A DNA stretch of 60,180 nucleotides from an uncultured Oscillospiraceae bacterium (GCA_900543215.1 UQQR01000009.1:1-60180), one strand, 5' to 3'; shown: positions 48,277 to 57,744, numbered from the stretch's first letter. The notes: generated from the letters alone by a model not told the origin. Translations and numbers: made by a program.

Positions 48277-50465
48277 TACTGATTTATCCTTTCAACGCTG
48301 AAAACGCCCTTAAGCTTTTCAAGGCGCAATATTATACTTTTAAGGTGCTCAACGCTCTCAGCGTTTACCGACATAACCACAATGCAGTTGCCGCTCTTAA
48401 CCTGACGGGCGTTAATGCTGTGAACCGAAACACGCATATTATAAAGCGCATTCATAACATCCATAAGCAATCCGTCGCGGTCGATAGCTGAGACCTGAAG
48501 CGTTGAAATAAAGTTTTCCGGCTTTATGCTGTTCCAGTGGGCGGGTATCCAGCGCTCGGGTTCGGCGCATTTGCTGATATCCGCAGGAACATTATTGCAA
48601 TCTCTTTTGTGAATCGAAACGCCGTGTCCCCTTGTAATAAAGCCTATTATATCGTCGCCCGGGAGCGGAGCGCAGCATTTTGAAAGCTTGATAAGGCAGT
48701 TATCTATTCCGTCCACCACAACGCCTTCGGTTGATTTTGTTGTGTGAGGCTTGACAGGAATGATCTCCGGTGGTTTTGCCGCCGCGGCTTTCTTATTATA
48801 ATCCTCTTTTACACGGGGCATAATTTTTGAAAGCAAAAGTCCGCCGTAGCCTATGGCGGCATAAAACTCATCCGCATTCGCAAACTTGAATTTCTTTGCG
48901 ATGTCCGAAATAAATTCGTTGTATTCCTCTTCGTCGAGGTTTATATTGTTGCGCCTGAATTCCTTTTCGGTTTCAAGCTTACCTGCCGCAATGTTCTCGG
49001 CTCTCTTTTCCTTCTTGAACCACGAGCGTATTTTTGATTTTGCCTGCGAAGTAACCGCAATATTAAGCCAATCCCTGCTCGGTCCGTGACCTGCCTGATT
49101 GGTGGTAAGAATATCTATTACCTCGCCGGTCTTGATTTCGTGGTTGATAGGAACTATTTTACCGTCTACCTTTGCGCCGACCATTTTTATGCCGACCTGT
49201 GAATGTATCGCAAAGGCAAAATCGACAATGGTCGAACCCACGGGAAGATTTATAACATCACCCTTTGGAGTAACGGCAAAAACATCCTCCTGCGACAGGT
49301 CTACCTTAATACTCCTGACCAAATCGGAATCATCTGTGGTAGCCGCTTGAGAATCAAGTATCTGCCTTATCCAAGCAAGGCGGTCCTCCATTTTTTTGTT
49401 GTTTTCGGTAACGCCCTCTTTATATTTCCAGTGCGCCGCTATACCGAATTCCGCGGTATGATGCATTTCAAAGGTGCGTATTTGAATTTCAAACGGTATT
49501 CCGGCACGGCTCAGCACCGTGGTGTGAAGCGACTGATACATATTCGGCTTCGGCGTTGAAATATAGTCCTTAAAACGGTTCGGAATGGGTCTGAACATAT
49601 CGTGCATTACGCCTAAAATATTATAACAGTCCGCAACCGTATCGGTTATGATTCTGATGGCGTATATATCATATATTTCATCAAAATCCTTTCCCTGCAT
49701 ATACATTTTGCGGTAAATTCCGTATATCGACTTTACCCTGCCCTGAAACGCCATTTGAGTGTTGGGCATAATCTCATGCAAACGGGTCTCGATCCGTTGC
49801 TTTATTTCTTCAAGTATCTGTTCACGATGCTGTTTTCTGAGTGCGAGTAAATTATTTATCTCCTTATACGCAATGGGGTCCAGGTGCTTTAAGGCTAAGT
49901 CCTCAAGTTCCTCTTTAACCGAACGGATACCTAAGCGGTGGGCTATCGGAGCATAAATTTCCAGAGTTTCTACCGATTTGTCCCTCTGCTTCTGGGGCGG
50001 CATAGCGTCGATTGTACGCATATTGTGCAGTCTGTCGGCAAGTTTTATTATAATTACCCTTATATCCTGCCCCATGGCGATAAGCATTTTACGAAGGCTC
50101 TCCGCCTGCTGCTGTTCCTTTGTGGAAAAATTGAGCCTTCCGATTTTGGTAACTCCGTCAACAAGCAGGGCTACCTCGTCCCCGAATTCACGCTTTATAT
50201 CGTCAAGTGTGGCGTCGGTATCCTCCACAACATCATGAAGAAGCGCCGCCGCAATGGATTTGCTGTCCATACCGAGTGAAACTATTATAAGCGCCACATT
50301 AAACGGGTGCGTATAGTAAGGCTCGCTTGAACAGCGCTTTTGACCCTCGTGCTTTAAAACGCAATATTCGAAGGCTTTTTTTACAAGGTCATAGTCATAT
50401 GTTCCGCCGAAGTCCTGCATTTGCTTATGCAGTCTTTCGTAATTTGCGGTCTGTTCCGCTGTCAT
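48276..50465 (-). CDS. relA: Bifunctional (p)ppGpp synthetase/hydrolase RelA/SpoT
   Basis: 729 aa. An N-terminal HD hydrolase (His53 region YTHPFNVAL, HDVVEDT at 77-83) is followed by the synthetase domain (~235-350, RVKSIYGIYRKMYMQGKDFD, YQSLHTTVL), TGS (~395-455, VFAVTPKGDVINLPVGSTI), zinc-finger/helical and C-terminal ACT (~655-729). Both catalytic halves look intact, so it makes and degrades the stringent alarmone. Overlaps recJ by ATGA. Confidence 0.97.
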   Translation of the reverse strand: MTAEQTANYERLHKQMQDFGGTYDYDLVKKAFEYCVLKHEGQKRCSSEPYYTHPFNVALIIVSLGMDSKSIAAALLHDVVEDTDATLDDIKREFGDEVALLVDGVTKIGRLNFSTKEQQQAESLRKMLIAMGQDIRVIIIKLADRLHNMRTIDAMPPQKQRDKSVETLEIYAPIAHRLGIRSVKEELEDLALKHLDPIAYKEINNLLALRKQHREQILEEIKQRIETRLHEIMPNTQMAFQGRVKSIYGIYRKMYMQGKDFDEIYDIYAIRIITDTVADCYNILGVMHDMFRPIPNRFKDYISTPKPNMYQSLHTTVLSRAGIPFEIQIRTFEMHHTAEFGIAAHWKYKEGVTENNKKMEDRLAWIRQILDSQAATTDDSDLVRSIKVDLSQEDVFAVTPKGDVINLPVGSTIVDFAFAIHSQVGIKMVGAKVDGKIVPINHEIKTGEVIDILTTNQAGHGPSRDWLNIAVTSQAKSKIRSWFKKEKRAENIAAGKLETEKEFRRNNINLDEEEYNEFISDIAKKFKFANADEFYAAIGYGGLLLSKIMPRVKEDYNKKAAAAKPPEIIPVKPHTTKSTEGVVVDGIDNCLIKLSKCCAPLPGDDIIGFITRGHGVSIHKRDCNNVPADISKCAEPERWIPAHWNSIKPENFISTLQVSAIDRDGLLMDVMNALYNMRVSVHSINARQVKSGNCIVVMSVNAESVEHLKSIILRLEKLKGVFSVERINQ

Positions 50466-52480
50466 CTGCCGTCCCTCCTTTCAATCAGGCTTTTATATAT
50501 CGGTGAATTTGTAAGCTCGGTTTTCTGTACCGTATTCCCAAGCGATAGTATTCTTTTTTCATCAAGCTTTATAAGCTGTAACTCGGTAAGCGTCATAAGC
50601 GCTACCGTGGTTTTGGCGTATCCCAAGGAGCTTTGGTTAACGCTTATTATACGCTCCCTTAAAACAGGCTTTACGGCTATCGCTTTATAAATTTTACCTA
50701 CCTCATCTCTTGTAGGCAGCAGTGCGTCGGGTTCCACGCCGTGTCCCGTGATAAATCGGTCGGTTATATCCATTTCCGCAAAAAGCCGTGAATCGTCCGT
50801 TCCGCTGATTCTAAGCGCCCGTATTCTGACGGATATATTTCTCTCGCCGCCGTATTCATTAACCTCGGCATTAACGGCTACATCAAGAATATCGCCGATT
50901 TCATAGCAAAGCTCTTCCCTCGTCACGCCGAAAAGCAAGCCCTGAAACGAATTGCTTTCCTTAGAAAACAGCAGTCTTAAGTGTTTTCCGCCGCCGATCG
51001 GAGTAACGGCTTTAAGGGTAACGCCGTATATCCCGAAAAGAGGCTCGGGGTTGCCGTGCCCGAATGGCTCAAGACTTTTTAAAGCATCGGCAAGGTCAAG
51101 GGTGAGGGCGGATGCCTTAAGCCTGCAATCAAGCTTTAATACCGGTGTCACATATTTTTCTTTATATGCGTATTCATTGATTTTTTCACGGAATTTCCCC
51201 ACATCGGCGGTTTTAAGGCTTACGCCGCCGGCGAGCTCGTGTCCCCCGAATTTCGTAAGCAATTCCGAAGAACAGCAGAGCGCTTCAAAGAGTGAAAAGC
51301 CCTCAATACTTCTGCCTGAGCCGACAGCCTCCTCCCCGTCGGACGAAATGACTATCGACGGCTTACCGTATCTTTCGGTAATGCGAGAGGCAACTATACC
51401 CACAACGCCGTGATGCCATCCCTCTCCGCTTACAACAATAACACGGTCGTAATTATATCCGTTCTTCTCAATTTGTTTTACGGCGTCCTTATATATCTGC
51501 TTTTCGATACTTTGTCTTTCGGCGTTAAGCCCGTCTATTTCGTTAGCTATTTCAAATGCGGAAAGCATATTATCGGAAAGCAAAAGCTCAACCGCTCTGC
51601 CCGCATTATTCATTCTTCCGGCAGCATTAATTCTCGGTGCTATACCGAAAGCCAATCTTCCCGAATTTACGCTTTCCCTTTTGATTCCCGCAACATTCAT
51701 AATTGCGGACAACCCGACCGACGGTGAATTTTTAAGCTTTTGAGTGCCGTATTTTACAATACTTCTGTTTTCGTAAACAAGCGGCATAACATCGGCGGTC
51801 ACCGCAACGCTTAACATATCCGCAAAATACGGCAGTAATTCCTCCTGCTCCTTATTTTCCATAACGCAAATAAGCTTGAACGCAACCTGTGCTCCGCATA
51901 TATCTTTGAATGAAGAAGGGCAATCTTCTCTATGAGGATCTACAACCGCAAGCGCCGGAGGAAGTTCTCCCTGCGGCAGGTGATGGTCGGTCACAACAGT
52001 GGCAATACCGAACGTTTCGGCATAGGCGATTTCCTTTACGGAAGCAATTCCGTTATCAACGGTTATAATAAGCTCCGTTCCAAGCGCTTTCAGCTTATCG
52101 ACAGCGCTCATATTCATTCCGTAGCCCTCGTTCAGTCTGTCCGGAATATAGTATATACAATCGGCGCCCTTGCTTTTTAAATAACCGTAAAGCAAAGCGG
52201 TTGCGGTAACGCCGTCGCAGTCATAATCGCCGTAAACGGCAATTTTAACGCCGTTTTCCACAGCTTCATTAATAATTCCCGCCGCCTTTTCTATATCGGC
52301 AAGCTCATACGGATCATCAAAGCAGGGTTCATCGGAAATAAATTCTTCCAGGGAAGCAGGGTCGCAATACCCTCTCTCACAGGCGATAAGCGCAATTATG
52401 GGGTCAACATCACATTCCTCGGCAAGACTTTTCGCAAGCTCCTTATCGGGAACCGCAACCGACCATTTTTTGAAACCCAT
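50462..52480 (-). CDS. recJ: Single-stranded-DNA-specific exonuclease RecJ
   Basis: 672 aa. DHH phosphoesterase motifs AVYGDYDCDGVTATALL and TVVTDHHLPQGELPPALAVV; DHHA1 motif GGHELAGGVSL; OB-fold region after ~460 and a C-terminal extension. 5'-3' exonuclease in repair and recombination. I choose ATG 52480 with GGCGGTG 6 nt upstream; GTG 52489 is inside that site. Heads recJ-relA-dtd-MBL-hemZ-kinase. Confidence 0.95.
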   Translation of the reverse strand: MGFKKWSVAVPDKELAKSLAEECDVDPIIALIACERGYCDPASLEEFISDEPCFDDPYELADIEKAAGIINEAVENGVKIAVYGDYDCDGVTATALLYGYLKSKGADCIYYIPDRLNEGYGMNMSAVDKLKALGTELIITVDNGIASVKEIAYAETFGIATVVTDHHLPQGELPPALAVVDPHREDCPSSFKDICGAQVAFKLICVMENKEQEELLPYFADMLSVAVTADVMPLVYENRSIVKYGTQKLKNSPSVGLSAIMNVAGIKRESVNSGRLAFGIAPRINAAGRMNNAGRAVELLLSDNMLSAFEIANEIDGLNAERQSIEKQIYKDAVKQIEKNGYNYDRVIVVSGEGWHHGVVGIVASRITERYGKPSIVISSDGEEAVGSGRSIEGFSLFEALCCSSELLTKFGGHELAGGVSLKTADVGKFREKINEYAYKEKYVTPVLKLDCRLKASALTLDLADALKSLEPFGHGNPEPLFGIYGVTLKAVTPIGGGKHLRLLFSKESNSFQGLLFGVTREELCYEIGDILDVAVNAEVNEYGGERNISVRIRALRISGTDDSRLFAEMDITDRFITGHGVEPDALLPTRDEVGKIYKAIAVKPVLRERIISVNQSSLGYAKTTVALMTLTELQLIKLDEKRILSLGNTVQKTELTNSPIYKSLIERRDGR

Positions 52481-52512
52481 AGCTTTCACCGCCCATAATC
52501 AGTATTAAGATT

Positions 52513-52541
52513 ATTTTACCACTTTCGGCAGCTTTTTTCAA
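52513..52541 (-). promoter_or_regulatory. Promoter of the recJ-relA operon
   Basis: TTGAAA (52536-52541) and TAAAAT (52513-52518), 17-bp spacer, just after the msmK terminator. Confidence 0.8.
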
Positions 52542-52563
52542 CTTTTTTCCGCATAAATCGTTA

Positions 52564-52597
52564 CAAAAAAGCGGAGACCGTGTAACACGGTCTCCGC
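52564..52597 (-). terminator. Terminator of the sugar-ABC ATPase gene
   Basis: Minus-strand GCGGAGACCGTG / CACGGTCTCCGC, 12-bp perfect stem with a 3-nt loop, then TTTTTTG. Confidence 0.95.
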
Positions 52598-52614
52598 AAA
52601 ACAATTTACAAATA

Positions 52615-53757
52615 TCAGTTGCAGATTGTAAGCTCTGTTTCCTTATCAAAAAGGTGAATCTTAGCTGTCTCAAACGCAATCTTGATTTTATCACCGGGAC
52701 GGGCAGTATTTGTCGGGCTAACTCTTGCGTTGATTGACTGACCTTCACAGTTCATATACAGATAGGTCTCAGCACCCATAAGCTCGGTAACTTCAACATC
52801 AGCCTCAACGATACCGTCCTTGTGTATTTCAATAAGGTCTTCCTCATTGTGTACATTTTCGGGACGGATACCCATAATAACTTCCTTGCCGGCATAAGCC
52901 TCAAGGCAGTTGTCCTTATTCTTAGAAGCCGGAAGCTGAATTTTATACTTAACTCCTGCTCTGGTCTTAGTATCTTCAGAACCGAATTCTACAAGATAGT
53001 TCTCGCCTTCCTTAAGAAGCTTTGCTTCAATGAAGTTCATCTGCGGAGAACCGATAAATCCTGCAACAAATAGGTTGCAAGGATAGAGATAAAGATTGTT
53101 AGGTGTATCAACCTGCTGGATAAGACCGCTCTTCATAACAACGATACGAGTACCCATTGTCATAGCCTCGGTCTGGTCGTGAGTAACATAGATAAAGGTT
53201 GTACCCAGTCTCTGATGAAGCTTTGAAATTTCGGTACGCATCTGTGCACGAAGCTTAGCGTCCAAGTTGGAAAGCGGTTCGTCAAGAAGGAATACCTTAG
53301 GCTCACGAACTATAGCACGGCCGAGCGCAACACGCTGACGCTGACCGCCGGACAAAGCCTTAGGCTTACGCTCAAGAAGATGCGATATATCAAGAATACG
53401 GGCTGCTTCCTCAACACGGCGTTTGATTTCATCCTTCGGAGTTTTGCGAAGCTTAAGACCGAAAGCCATATTGTCGAAAACAGTCATATGCGGATAAAGT
53501 GCATAGTTCTGGAAAACCATCGCTATATCACGGTCTTTAGGAGCAACATCATTAACAAGCTTGTCACCGATGTATATCTCACCGTCGGAAATTTCCTCAA
53601 GTCCCGCAACCATACGGAGAGTGGTAGATTTACCGCAACCCGAAGGTCCTACGAGAATGATAAATTCCTTGTCTTTAATTTCAAGGTTAAAATCCGATAC
53701 GGCAGTTACTCCGCCCGGATATCTTTTGTAAACATGACGCAATGACAAACTCGCCAT
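52615..53757 (-). CDS. msmK: MsmK/UgpC-type sugar ABC transporter ATP-binding protein
   Basis: 380 aa. Walker A VGPSGCGKST, signature LSGGQRQRVALGRA, Walker B VFLLDEPLSNLDAK and the H-loop YVTHDQTEAMTMG, followed by C-terminal OB domains (MGIRPENVH). Such ATPases are often shared by several carbohydrate importers; consistent with this, no permease or binding protein is nearby. RBS AGGAGG. Energises sugar uptake from the cytosolic side; which sugars cannot be told. Confidence 0.93.
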   Translation of the reverse strand: MASLSLRHVYKRYPGGVTAVSDFNLEIKDKEFIILVGPSGCGKSTTLRMVAGLEEISDGEIYIGDKLVNDVAPKDRDIAMVFQNYALYPHMTVFDNMAFGLKLRKTPKDEIKRRVEEAARILDISHLLERKPKALSGGQRQRVALGRAIVREPKVFLLDEPLSNLDAKLRAQMRTEISKLHQRLGTTFIYVTHDQTEAMTMGTRIVVMKSGLIQQVDTPNNLYLYPCNLFVAGFIGSPQMNFIEAKLLKEGENYLVEFGSEDTKTRAGVKYKIQLPASKNKDNCLEAYAGKEVIMGIRPENVHNEEDLIEIHKDGIVEADVEVTELMGAETYLYMNCEGQSINARVSPTNTARPGDKIKIAFETAKIHLFDKETELTICN

Positions 53758-53794
53758 AAAAAAAGCCTCCTAAGATTTGCTTGAATTTACAGTT

Positions 53795-53800
53795 ATTATA
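53795..53800 (-). promoter_or_regulatory. Probable -10 element of the msmK-type gene
   Basis: A TATAAT box 38 bp upstream of the ATG without a recognisable -35 at 16-18 bp; activator-dependent or extended sequences may compensate. Confidence 0.45.
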
Positions 53801-53879
53801 TCAAAAAAGTTAAATAATTACTATTCGAAATATATCCAATCTTAAAAAGAATGTTTTGTCTAATATGCATATGCAGGCT

Positions 53880-54593
53880 CTATTTTGCGCAAAATAAAGG
53901 AATTAATTGGTTTTTTTGGATTTCTTTGCATTCTCCCGGGAGCAGATTGTCAGGCAGTTTAAAGTCCCCCATCGCCGTCCGTTCAAGCGAATTGACGCCG
54001 AGTCCCACCGTGCCGAACATACGCTTTATCTGGTGGAATTTACCTTCGCATATCTTAATTTCCGCTTTTCTTTCACCAAGCGGTCTTAAAAATGCCTTGC
54101 GGCAGACGGTGCCGTCCGCAAGGGTTATGCCATCGGAAAAACACCGTACAATATCCCCTGTTATCTCACCGTCAAGCTCTGCCACATAGGTTTTGTATAT
54201 TTCCTTTTTCGGGGACAGCACGCTGTGGGCAAAATCCCCGTCGTCGGTTATTATTAAAAGTCCCGTAGTGTCCTTATCAAGTCTGCCAACAGGAAACAGA
54301 CCCTTTCTTTTTATTTCTTTCGGTATAAGGTCTATAACCGTTTGCCGTCTTTTATCCTCCGACGCCGAAAGCACACCGGCAGGCTTATTCATAACAATAT
54401 AAACATACTGCTTGTAACGAACGGCTTGTCCGCTGTAGACAACGCTGTCCTTTTCGGTATCGACGGAATAGTCGGGAGAGGTTATCGCCTTACCCGACAC
54501 CTGAGCCCTGCCTTTCCTGATACCTTCCTTAACTTCCTTCCTCGGTACGGAAAGCTGATTTGAAATAAATCTGTCAAGCCTTTGAATAGACAT
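53880..54593 (-). CDS. rsuA: 16S rRNA pseudouridine synthase, RsuA/RluB family
   Basis: 237 aa. An N-terminal S4 domain (RLDRFISNQLSVPRKEVKEG, RKGRAQVSG) and the catalytic pseudouridine synthase domain with GRLDKDTTGLLIITDDG (active Asp). RsuA targets 16S U516, RluB 23S U2605; the choice is inferred from size. The ribosome site AAAGGTGA overlaps the stop of the DUF4830 gene. Confidence 0.9.
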   Translation of the reverse strand: MSIQRLDRFISNQLSVPRKEVKEGIRKGRAQVSGKAITSPDYSVDTEKDSVVYSGQAVRYKQYVYIVMNKPAGVLSASEDKRRQTVIDLIPKEIKRKGLFPVGRLDKDTTGLLIITDDGDFAHSVLSPKKEIYKTYVAELDGEITGDIVRCFSDGITLADGTVCRKAFLRPLGERKAEIKICEGKFHQIKRMFGTVGLGVNSLERTAMGDFKLPDNLLPGECKEIQKNQLIPLFCAK

Positions 54594-54600
54594 ATATTTT

Positions 54601-55029
54601 TCACCTTTCCCGTTTCATAAGCGGAAGCATTTCGCCGTCAATTTCCGCCGTACTTACATCGCCGCCTATAACCTTGCCGTCCGATACGATAAGCGTCACG
54701 GTTTTACATCCGTCCGCAGTCTTGTATCCGTAAACAACCGCCTTTTTGCCGCAGTGAGCCGAAAGGTCAAAGCCTGCTTCAGCCTGAATACGGTTATATC
54801 TTTCGTAAACAGGAGAAAAATCCCGCGGTACGGTTATTTCCTTAACCGTCGGCGTATCGTCCACACTGTAACCGAGACTGTTTATATAATCAACCCGTTT
54901 TGCGTTTGTAGAGCCGTCCTGTTCCTCCGCTGTGACAGAGCAGACCTTGCTTAAAACAACGATAATGATTACTGATACAAAAAGTATTACGGCAAGACTC
55001 TTTTTTGTAAATGTAACAAAAAGCTTCAA
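54601..55029 (-). CDS. DUF4830-type secreted/anchored protein
   Basis: 142 aa from TTG 55029 (GGTGA 4-5 nt upstream; GTG 55038 lacks a site). One N-terminal membrane span (SLAVILFVSVIIIVVL) then a short domain with INSLGYSVDDTP, ITVPRDFSPVYERYNRIQAE, GFDLSAHCGKKAVVYGYK and GKVIGGDVSTAEIDG, which I recognise as DUF4830. Function unknown. Followed directly by rsuA. Confidence 0.8.
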   Translation of the reverse strand: MKLFVTFTKKSLAVILFVSVIIIVVLSKVCSVTAEEQDGSTNAKRVDYINSLGYSVDDTPTVKEITVPRDFSPVYERYNRIQAEAGFDLSAHCGKKAVVYGYKTADGCKTVTLIVSDGKVIGGDVSTAEIDGEMLPLMKRER

Positions 55030-55067
55030 ACATATCACCGTTTTAATATATGCGGCAAAACGGCAAA

Positions 55068-55538
55068 TCAGAACTCAATAAGGCAGACTGCGTGCGCGCA
55101 TATCCCCTCAAGCGAGCCTGTAAAGCCCAAGCCCTCCTCGGTAGTAGCCTTGACATTCACGGATGTTGCGGGTATACCGCAGTCCGAGGAAATATTCTCC
55201 GTCATTTTTTCAATATACGGCGCAAGCTTAGGCTTTTGGGCGATAACCGTAGCGTCTATATTAACTATACGGGCGCCCTTTTCCTTAAGCAGTGAAACAG
55301 TATCTTTAAGCAAAATACGGCTGTTAATTCCCTTATATCTGTCGTCACTGTCCGGAAAATGTCTGCCTATATCTCCCAATGCGGCGGCACCGAGCAGAGC
55401 GTCACAAACGGCGTGCAAAAGCACATCCGCATCCGAATGTCCGTCAAGCCCCTTTTCGTACGGAATTTCCGCTCCGCCGATTATAAGCGGTCTGCCGCTT
55501 ACAAGCCTGTGAACATCATAACCGTGGCCTATTCTCAT
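55068..55538 (-). CDS. ispF: 2-C-methyl-D-erythritol 2,4-cyclodiphosphate synthase IspF
   Basis: 156 aa trimeric MEP-pathway enzyme making MEcPP. Metal ligands in RIGHGYDVHRL (Asp8, His10) and the downstream LLHAVCDALLGA; EKGLDGHSDADVL and VKATTEEGLGFTG are standard. Overlaps ispD by 4 nt (ATGA). Confidence 0.97.
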   Translation of the reverse strand: MRIGHGYDVHRLVSGRPLIIGGAEIPYEKGLDGHSDADVLLHAVCDALLGAAALGDIGRHFPDSDDRYKGINSRILLKDTVSLLKEKGARIVNIDATVIAQKPKLAPYIEKMTENISSDCGIPATSVNVKATTEEGLGFTGSLEGICAHAVCLIEF

Positions 55539-56275
55539 TCTTCCGTTTCACTTCCAAGCATGTACTGCGCCAGTATAATATCCTCCGGCGTTGTAATTTT
55601 AATATTCTTATATGACCCGTCGGTTATATACACGGGAAAGCCTGCCGCTTCCATTACCGACATATCGTCCGTAAATCCGGAAAGCACCTCCCCTGCCTTT
55701 TCCGCGGCGGACAGGTACTCCTTGATATGTACCCCCTGCGGAGTCTGAACCGCATAGAGCGACGAGCGGTCGGGTGTTTCTATAACGGTCTTATTCTCTC
55801 CGACACGCTTTATTGTATCTTTAACAGGAACGGCACAGGTAACCGCAGGGTGTGTTTTGAGCGCGGTAACCACGCCCGATATTACGGCACTGCCGACAAG
55901 CGGTCTTGCCCCGTCATGTATAAGCACCGAACCGCAGTCCTTCCCAACACGCCTTAATCCGCACAAAACCGATTCTTCACGGGAATTGCCCCCGACAGTT
56001 ATATCGGTAAGCTTTCTTACGGCAAATCTTTCGGCTATAAGCTGCATTTTAGGGATGTTCTCTTCTCTTGTAACCAGTATAATATCCGATATAAGCGGAT
56101 TGTTTTCAAACGCCATAAGGGTTCTGGCTATAACGGGTATGCCGTCAAGCATTAAAAACTGCTTATCGGCGCCGTTCATCCTGCTTGAGCTGCCGGCGGC
56201 TACAATAATAACAGGCACAGCCGCATCGGATTCTTCGCAAAGGCTGAATTCAAGCTTACATTCTGTAAGTTCCAT
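55535..56275 (-). CDS. ispD: 2-C-methyl-D-erythritol 4-phosphate cytidylyltransferase IspD
   Basis: 246 aa. CTP-binding IIVAAGSSSRMNGADKQFL, SVLIHDGARPLV and AVPVKDTIKRV are present. An N-terminal extension of ~18 residues (MELTECKLEFSLCEESDA) is longer than usual, though GGAGTG supports this start. First committed cytidylyl step in isoprenoid synthesis; acts directly before the erythritol kinase step, IspF two steps on. Confidence 0.95.
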   Translation of the reverse strand: MELTECKLEFSLCEESDAAVPVIIVAAGSSSRMNGADKQFLMLDGIPVIARTLMAFENNPLISDIILVTREENIPKMQLIAERFAVRKLTDITVGGNSREESVLCGLRRVGKDCGSVLIHDGARPLVGSAVISGVVTALKTHPAVTCAVPVKDTIKRVGENKTVIETPDRSSLYAVQTPQGVHIKEYLSAAEKAGEVLSGFTDDMSVMEAAGFPVYITDGSYKNIKITTPEDIILAQYMLGSETEE

Positions 56276-56292
56276 AAGCGCACTCCGTCAAT

Positions 56293-56333
56293 AAAAATAA
56301 GCCGTGCCGACCGTTTACAGGTACAGCACGGCT
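56293..56333 (-). terminator. Terminator between the CD1247-type gene and ispD
   Basis: Minus-strand arms AGCCGTGCTGTACC / GGTCGGCACGGCT (one mismatch region) followed by TATTTTTATTG. Confidence 0.85.
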
Positions 56334-56354
56334 GAGTATAAAAATCAGACCGAA

Positions 56355-56807
56355 TTAATCTTCGTCCTCTTCTGCGTCGCCGTGGTCATGACCACAACAA
56401 TCGTCGCAATCACAGCCGTCAAAATCAAATTCAAGTTCTGTTCCGCAGTTGGGGCACTTCATACCTTCCTCTTCGAGCATATCCTCGTCGAGATATATGG
56501 TATCGTGGCAAGCCGGACACTCAATTTCATAAACCTCGTCATCATCACAGCAATCGTCACAGTCGCAACAATCGTCGTCATCGTCATCGCCGTAAACAAA
56601 ATCCTCAACAGAAGCCAAATCCTCGTCAACAGCGTCGATCTGCTCAAGAAGTTCGTCACAGCCGTCCTCAATATCGCAAATTTCGGAGGTCATATCTCCT
56701 AAAAGGTCGATTACAGCGGCAAGAATTTTGCCCTCGCTTGTGCTTTCGTCAAGCTTAAGACCCTCTGCCAAGCCCTTAATATAAGCTATCTTCTCACAAA
56801 TATCCAT
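56355..56807 (-). CDS. CD1247-type acidic Cys/Asp-rich zinc-ribbon protein
   Basis: 150 aa. Helical acidic N-terminal domain (~1-72, the CD1247 N-terminal type: ICEKIAYIKGLAEGLKLDE), an Asp/Cys run at 74-90 (DDDDDDCCDCDDCCDDD), a zinc ribbon CPAC (97-100)/CPNC (118-121), and a second Cys/Asp/His segment at 130-143. Strong GGAGG site. The two metal-ligand-rich runs suggest metal binding beyond the ribbon; the true role is unknown. It follows efp by 18 nt and is probably co-transcribed. Confidence 0.82.
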   Translation of the reverse strand: MDICEKIAYIKGLAEGLKLDESTSEGKILAAVIDLLGDMTSEICDIEDGCDELLEQIDAVDEDLASVEDFVYGDDDDDDCCDCDDCCDDDEVYEIECPACHDTIYLDEDMLEEEGMKCPNCGTELEFDFDGCDCDDCCGHDHGDAEEDED

Positions 56808-56825
56808 TATTGTTGCCTCCTTTAA

Positions 56826-57383
56826 TTAAGCTCTTTCCATATATTCGCCGGTACGGGTGTCTATTCTTATCATTTCGCCCTCGTTGATAAACAGCGGAAC
56901 GCGGATCTCGGCACCTGTTTCAAGAGTAGCCGGTTTTGTTGCGTTTGTAGCGGTATCTCCCTTGAAGCCGGGGTCGGTAGCCGTAACCTGAAGCTCTACG
57001 AATGTGGGCGGCTCAACGCCGAATACCTTGCCCTTATAGGAAAGAATTTTGCATACCATATTTTCTTTTACAAACTTGAAATTGTCGCCGAGCTCACTTC
57101 CGTTGATCGGTACAAGCTCATATGTTTCCTGATCCATAAAGTAATAAAGATCGCCGTCCGAGTAAGAATATTCCATATCCTTTCTCTCAACAAAGGCAGT
57201 GGGAAACTTTGCGGTGGGGTTATAGCTTTTTTCAACAACCGAACCGGTAATAACATTTTTAACCTTGGTTCTTACAAATGCCGCGCCTTTACCGGGCTTT
57301 ACATGCTGAAATTCGATCACCTGAAGTACATTTCCGTCCTCTTCAAAGGTTACTCCGTTTCTGAAATCACCGGCACTAATCAT
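56826..57383 (-). CDS. efp: Translation elongation factor P
   Basis: 185 aa, three beta-barrel domains. N-terminal loop KPGKGAAFVRTK carries the conserved Lys32; C-terminal domain ends TRTGEYMERA. EF-P rescues ribosomes stalled at polyproline. Own consensus promoter and GGAGG site. Confidence 0.97.
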   Translation of the reverse strand: MISAGDFRNGVTFEEDGNVLQVIEFQHVKPGKGAAFVRTKVKNVITGSVVEKSYNPTAKFPTAFVERKDMEYSYSDGDLYYFMDQETYELVPINGSELGDNFKFVKENMVCKILSYKGKVFGVEPPTFVELQVTATDPGFKGDTATNATKPATLETGAEIRVPLFINEGEMIRIDTRTGEYMERA

Positions 57384-57417
57384 ATTTTACAATTCCTCCA
57401 AAAATAAATCTATCCAA

Positions 57418-57446
57418 ATTATAAGGCTTTTCGGAGCGTTTGTCAA
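57418..57446 (-). promoter_or_regulatory. Promoter of efp
   Basis: Perfect TTGACA (57441-57446) and TATAAT (57418-57423), 17-bp spacer. Confidence 0.93.
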
Positions 57447-57450
57447 GTTT

Positions 57451-57687
57451 TTACTGCTTTTTATTCTTATTTCCGTCGGTATTTTCATCGCAGTCGGTTT
57501 CGATTATTCCCTTGTTAAACCCTTGGGCTACCGCGGGATACATATTTTCGGTCTCCGCCGTGGACTGTATATTGTAGGTGCCGTAGCGATTCACCATTTC
57601 AAACGCGGTTTCGGGCAATCCCATAACAGGCACGGAGGACACATCAACCACGGGTTTAATATTCTCATGCTTTTCTTTTTTGTTCAT
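57451..57687 (-). CDS. Small hypothetical protein
   Basis: 78 aa, ATG 57687 behind AAAGGAAAG. Hydrophilic with a lysine-rich start (MNKKEKHENIKP) and the motif YGTYNIQSTAETENMYPAVA; no membrane span or signal. The longer frame upstream is just the reverse of serS. I do not recognise the family. Lies between efp and the divergent serS. Confidence 0.65.
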   Translation of the reverse strand: MNKKEKHENIKPVVDVSSVPVMGLPETAFEMVNRYGTYNIQSTAETENMYPAVAQGFNKGIIETDCDENTDGNKNKKQ

Positions 57688-57744
57688 AAACGGTCTTTCC
57701 TTTCGGTTTTTTATATTATATGTAGGTATTCGCAATATAACCGT

